Assembly (NCBI RefSeq): GCF_032050975.1
Contig: NZ_CP116967.1
Coordinates: forward strand, 1,361,001-1,425,000
DNA length: 64,000 nt
Reading direction: 5' to 3'
From: Candidatus Nitrospira allomarina
GTDB taxonomy: Bacteria; Nitrospirota; Nitrospiria; Nitrospirales; UBA8639
Below the pieces are notes generated by a model, which saw only the letters and a program-made list of their open reading frames with translations, was not told the DNA's origin and searched no databases. Made by a program: the position numbers and the translations under genes. Positions 62,660 through 64,000 of this stretch are shown here, in pieces; the first letter of the stretch is position 1; each line of letters opens with the position of its first letter.

Positions 62660-64000
62660 ATGAATTCTACAACTGTGCAAGCTATGGCGAAGAAGGTTAG
62701 GTCAGGACGGACATTCCCAATGTGGTTGGGTCGTCTGAGAACCCTTTTGTGGGGAATTCCACTGCTGGTGGTGTCCTGCGGGACAGCTCCCCCTCCCACT
62801 TTGAATGGACAGGAAGCGTCCATGGCGACGCGGGAAACTGTCCACCCTCAGGCCTACTATCACTTCCTTCGAGGTTCCCTTGCCGAGTTGAATAACAATG
62901 CCACAACAGCTTTAGAGGAATACCAGGCAGGTATGGCATTTGACGGGAATTCGAATTTTTTGAAATTTCGCCTTGCCAAACTGCACTTCTCGATGTCGCA
63001 TCTGACTGAAGCCGTGGACCTAGCAAAACAAATCCCTGTGTCGGAAATTTCTCAGGCGGCAATGTTTTTCGATTTGGCGAAAATTTTTGCCGGGGGAGGG
63101 GATATCGGACGGGCCGTGGAAATTTTGTCTGAAGGGGAACGACACTTTCCTCAGGATGAACGGATATACATTTCTCATGGGACTCTTTTGTTAAATATCA
63201 AAGAGCTTCAAATGGCTGAAAATGTATTCCATGATTTATTGGTTCATGTCCCGGGCTCCGCTGAAGCCCATTATTATTTGGGGGTGATTGCTCTGGAGGC
63301 GAAAACGAAACAAGAAGCCAAGGAACATTTTCAGGACGCCATTGCTCTTCATCCCACCTTTGAAAGGGCGTACCTGAAGTTAGTGGCCATTTCCGAAGAA
63401 GCAGAGGAGCCCCAGGTGGCTATTGACCTTTTGGAGCGCTACTTGATTGAAGTAAATCCGCATCACCGGGAATTCCGGTTGCGTGTTATTCGGCTGTATA
63501 TTGGCCAACATAACACGGACAAGGCTTTGGACCATTTGGATTATTTTCTTCAGCAAAACCCAGATGATTTGCATGCGCAGATTCTTAAGGCTCAAATTTA
63601 TGGTGAAATGGGGAATTTCCCAGCTGCAATTGAGCAGTTGAACGCCATCTTGCGCGTGAGACCTAACGAATTGCGCGTTCGCGACTTTCTGGGATTGTTA
63701 TATGAGGAAGTGAAGGATTATGAGCGCGCGATTCAGGCCTATCGAACGAATGTCCAAATGGACGACACTTTTTTTGATAGTATTCTGCATTTAGGCTTTG
63801 TGTCCTATCGGTTAAAACGCAACCAGGAAGCTCTCTCGTATTTGGATCAGGCCGTTAGCCTCAATCCTAAGCGGCCGGAGCCATATTTATTACTGGGGCT
63901 GACCCATTTTCAAATGGAAGAATATCACAAGGCCAAGGCCAGATTAGAGGAGGGTATTCACCATGACCCCTCAAATGCCGAACTCCATTTTAATTTAGGC
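62660..64000 (+). CDS. TPR-repeat lipoprotein (partial, runs off right edge)
   Basis: The frame is open from the ATG at 62660 (GAGGGA upstream) to the window end, 447 codons. A basic leader is followed by a hydrophobic segment ending LLVVSC-GT, a good lipobox. The mature part is a chain of TPR units (for example YYHFLRGSLAELNNNATTAL, AHYYLGVIALEAKTKQEAKE and DYERAIQAYRTNVQMDDTFF). Proteins of this type often act as outer membrane or periplasmic scaffolds, for instance in polysaccharide export; the specific role is unknown. It starts 22 bp after dnaB. Confidence 0.88.
   Translation, partial: MNSTTVQAMAKKVRSGRTFPMWLGRLRTLLWGIPLLVVSCGTAPPPTLNGQEASMATRETVHPQAYYHFLRGSLAELNNNATTALEEYQAGMAFDGNSNFLKFRLAKLHFSMSHLTEAVDLAKQIPVSEISQAAMFFDLAKIFAGGGDIGRAVEILSEGERHFPQDERIYISHGTLLLNIKELQMAENVFHDLLVHVPGSAEAHYYLGVIALEAKTKQEAKEHFQDAIALHPTFERAYLKLVAISEEAEEPQVAIDLLERYLIEVNPHHREFRLRVIRLYIGQHNTDKALDHLDYFLQQNPDDLHAQILKAQIYGEMGNFPAAIEQLNAILRVRPNELRVRDFLGLLYEEVKDYERAIQAYRTNVQMDDTFFDSILHLGFVSYRLKRNQEALSYLDQAVSLNPKRPEPYLLLGLTHFQMEEYHKAKARLEEGIHHDPSNAELHFNLG

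Overview
The window looks like chromosome from a Nitrospira-like bacterium (phylum Nitrospirota) of moderate GC. This is an inference from several things: Gram-negative envelope genes (lptE, a FadL porin, PagL, opgD), a DabA/DabB inorganic-carbon uptake operon typical of chemolithoautotrophs, a bacterial deoxyhypusine-synthase homologue, a double-length ThyX-type protein, and small proteins and dispersed repeats I associate with Nitrospira. No rRNA gene is present to settle it.

Layout. 0-6 kb: housekeeping genes on the minus strand (deoxyhypusine synthase-like, tRNA-Glu, cupredoxin, HtrA protease, rpiA, glucokinase, MEKHLA protein). 6-13.7 kb: an accessory region. It holds a 1232-residue LRR-Roco GTPase with a TIR/SEFIR-like C-terminus, then an AT-rich cassette with an AvcD-type anti-phage deoxycytidylate deaminase split by a 4-bp duplication, bracketed by two ~390-bp direct repeats. 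13.7-28 kb: core genes (aroK, aroE, a histidine kinase, fadL, a VOC protein, uvrC, leuS-lptE-holA, rpsT, tRNA-His). 28.5-35.1 kb: a four-gene inorganic-carbon operon (dabB, a frameshifted membrane subunit, dabA, a PII-like regulator). 35.1-50.2 kb: a second accessory stretch with IS3 and TIR-gene remnants and three large secreted proteins that share C-terminal FG-GAP/VCBS-type repeats but have unrelated N-terminal modules, interleaved with a DUF6279 lipoprotein, a DUF427 protein and opgD. 50.5-64 kb: PagL, a NSS transporter, the ThyX-type protein, TPR proteins, serC-serA, hisZ-dnaB and a TPR lipoprotein running off the right edge.

Functional themes. One is autotrophic carbon acquisition (dabB/X/dabA/PII). 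A second is possible phage defence: the Roco protein, the split avcD and a decayed TIR fragment. A third is an exported multi-repeat protein family, possibly for surface or matrix functions.

The most unusual structural features are a short inverted-repeat element found twice at a CTAG that is also the UAG stop of a neighbouring gene (aroK and opgD), the direct repeats bracketing avcD, and the nearly identical 72-bp LRR units in the Roco gene.
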